A stretch of 5,873 bases of DNA, taken from the NCBI GenBank assembly GCA_902775075.1, contig CACYKX010000192.1:1-5873 (forward strand), given 5' to 3'. Shown here in pieces: positions 5,394 to 5,873 of this stretch. Origin of the DNA: an uncultured Prevotellaceae bacterium (lineage in GTDB: Bacteria; Bacteroidota; Bacteroidia; Bacteroidales; Bacteroidaceae). Within the stretch, counting starts at the first letter, position 1. Each line of letters starts with the position of its first letter. The notes under the pieces were generated by a model. The model was not told where the DNA came from. It made no database searches and saw only the letters and a program-made list of their open reading frames with translations. The translations under genes were made by a program, and so were the position numbers.

Positions 5394-5873
5394 TCATAAA
5401 GAGATGAAAACCCTCTTCTTATACATAGCATAGCCAAAAGACCAGACAAGGCTTACGATGCACAGCCCCCAGGCAAGTGAAGCAAGTTTCGCTCCTAACA
5501 AAGGGAATAGTACGGAGTGATAAGCCCAATGGACAATGGAATGTCCGCCAACAGGCAGTACGTCGAAAGGGATGAAGAGTAAATCGCTGAGGACATAGAG
5601 CACCAATGGGTTCACACCGAAAACCAGGAAGAAGGTGGTAAGACGATTCTTATGGCCGTGTTTGTCTATGGCCCAAATCAGCAAGGCAAGCAGGGCGGAG
5701 CACATTCCGCACGTGATCGTGGAAAATGTGGGAGTCCATATTTTCTTACTGACTGGACAGCCAAAAGACAAGAGCCACCCCATCAAGGTAAGAGAGACAC
5801 CGATGATGAACAAACGCTCTATCTTGTTGTCAAGGCCATTGGTGTTCATAATGTATTTCCCCACACAGAAGCC
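5394..5873 (-). CDS. Membrane acyltransferase, HGSNAT/NagX-like (3' part only)
   Basis: These are the last 159 codons of a multi-pass inner-membrane protein; the 5' end lies beyond the right edge. The reading frame is open to the last base, and the GTG at 5864 and ATG at 5849 are internal. The visible part matches the C-terminal half of the COG4299/DUF5009 group, related to heparan-alpha-glucosaminide N-acetyltransferase. There is a helix LFIIGVSLTLMGWLLSFG, then the hallmark CPVSKKIWTPTF, a second helix, then FFLVFGVNPLVLYVLSDLL, and a last helix before the Lys/Arg-rich end. The family moves acetyl groups from acetyl-CoA across the membrane onto amino sugars. The active-site His expected in the missing N-terminal half cannot be checked, and the substrate is unknown. 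It probably belongs to a sugar or glycan gene cluster to the right. Confidence 0.85.
   Translation of the reverse strand, partial: GFCVGKYIMNTNGLDNKIERLFIIGVSLTLMGWLLSFGCPVSKKIWTPTFSTITCGMCSALLALLIWAIDKHGHKNRLTTFFLVFGVNPLVLYVLSDLLFIPFDVLPVGGHSIVHWAYHSVLFPLLGAKLASLAWGLCIVSLVWSFGYAMYKKRVFISL

Noticed and set aside
1..5873. CRISPR array, tRNA or rRNA genes
   Set aside because: No regularly spaced direct repeats were seen, and no tRNA-like cloverleaf or conserved rRNA segment was recognised on either strand.

Overview
The window looks like a Bacteroidales chromosome segment, most likely Prevotella or a close relative. The signs are Bacteroidetes-type promoters (TTTG, 19 bases, TAnnTTTG), A-rich start regions with few Shine-Dalgarno sites, a BACON-like surface lipoprotein, a LytS/LytTR two-component pair, and a DUF4143-type AAA ATPase. 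The genus is inferred from the general look of the sequence, not from a marker gene.

Layout. Positions 1-282 are non-coding and hold one copy of a 49-bp repeat (50-98) and a likely promoter for a gene to the left of the window. On the + strand follow a small outer-membrane beta-barrel protein (283-861) and a lipoprotein (903-1307), probably one operon. A bidirectional terminator (1327-1381) separates them from a convergent - strand group, read in the order AAA ATPase (4480-3191), LytS-type histidine kinase (3172-2147), LytTR response regulator (2139-1384). The gaps are 18 and 7 bases, so co-transcription is likely. Positions 4481-5393 (about 0.9 kb) hold no convincing intact gene. They contain two leftward promoter elements, scraps of open frame, the second, inverted copy of the 49-bp repeat (5112-5160), a GC-rich hairpin and a possible terminator. 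The right edge carries the 3' part of a membrane acyltransferase of the HGSNAT/NagX-like type (5394-5873, - strand), whose 5' end lies outside.

How the parts may work together. The kinase has only membrane helices as its input region and should phosphorylate the neighbouring regulator at Asp56; the LytTR domain would then bind DNA. The envelope operon facing it is a natural candidate target, but no binding site could be established. The ATPase is a family of unclear function that is widely scattered in Bacteroidetes. Its G+C content looks lower than that of the kinase and regulator, and it may be a later arrival that now supplies their promoter.

The most unusual structure is the pair of 49-bp inverted repeats (45/49 identical, hand-aligned) that bracket about 5.1 kb holding all five complete genes. 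They may be ends of a decayed mobile element or two copies of the same element tail. No transposase, recombinase or target-site duplication could be identified. No clearly new biological system was found.
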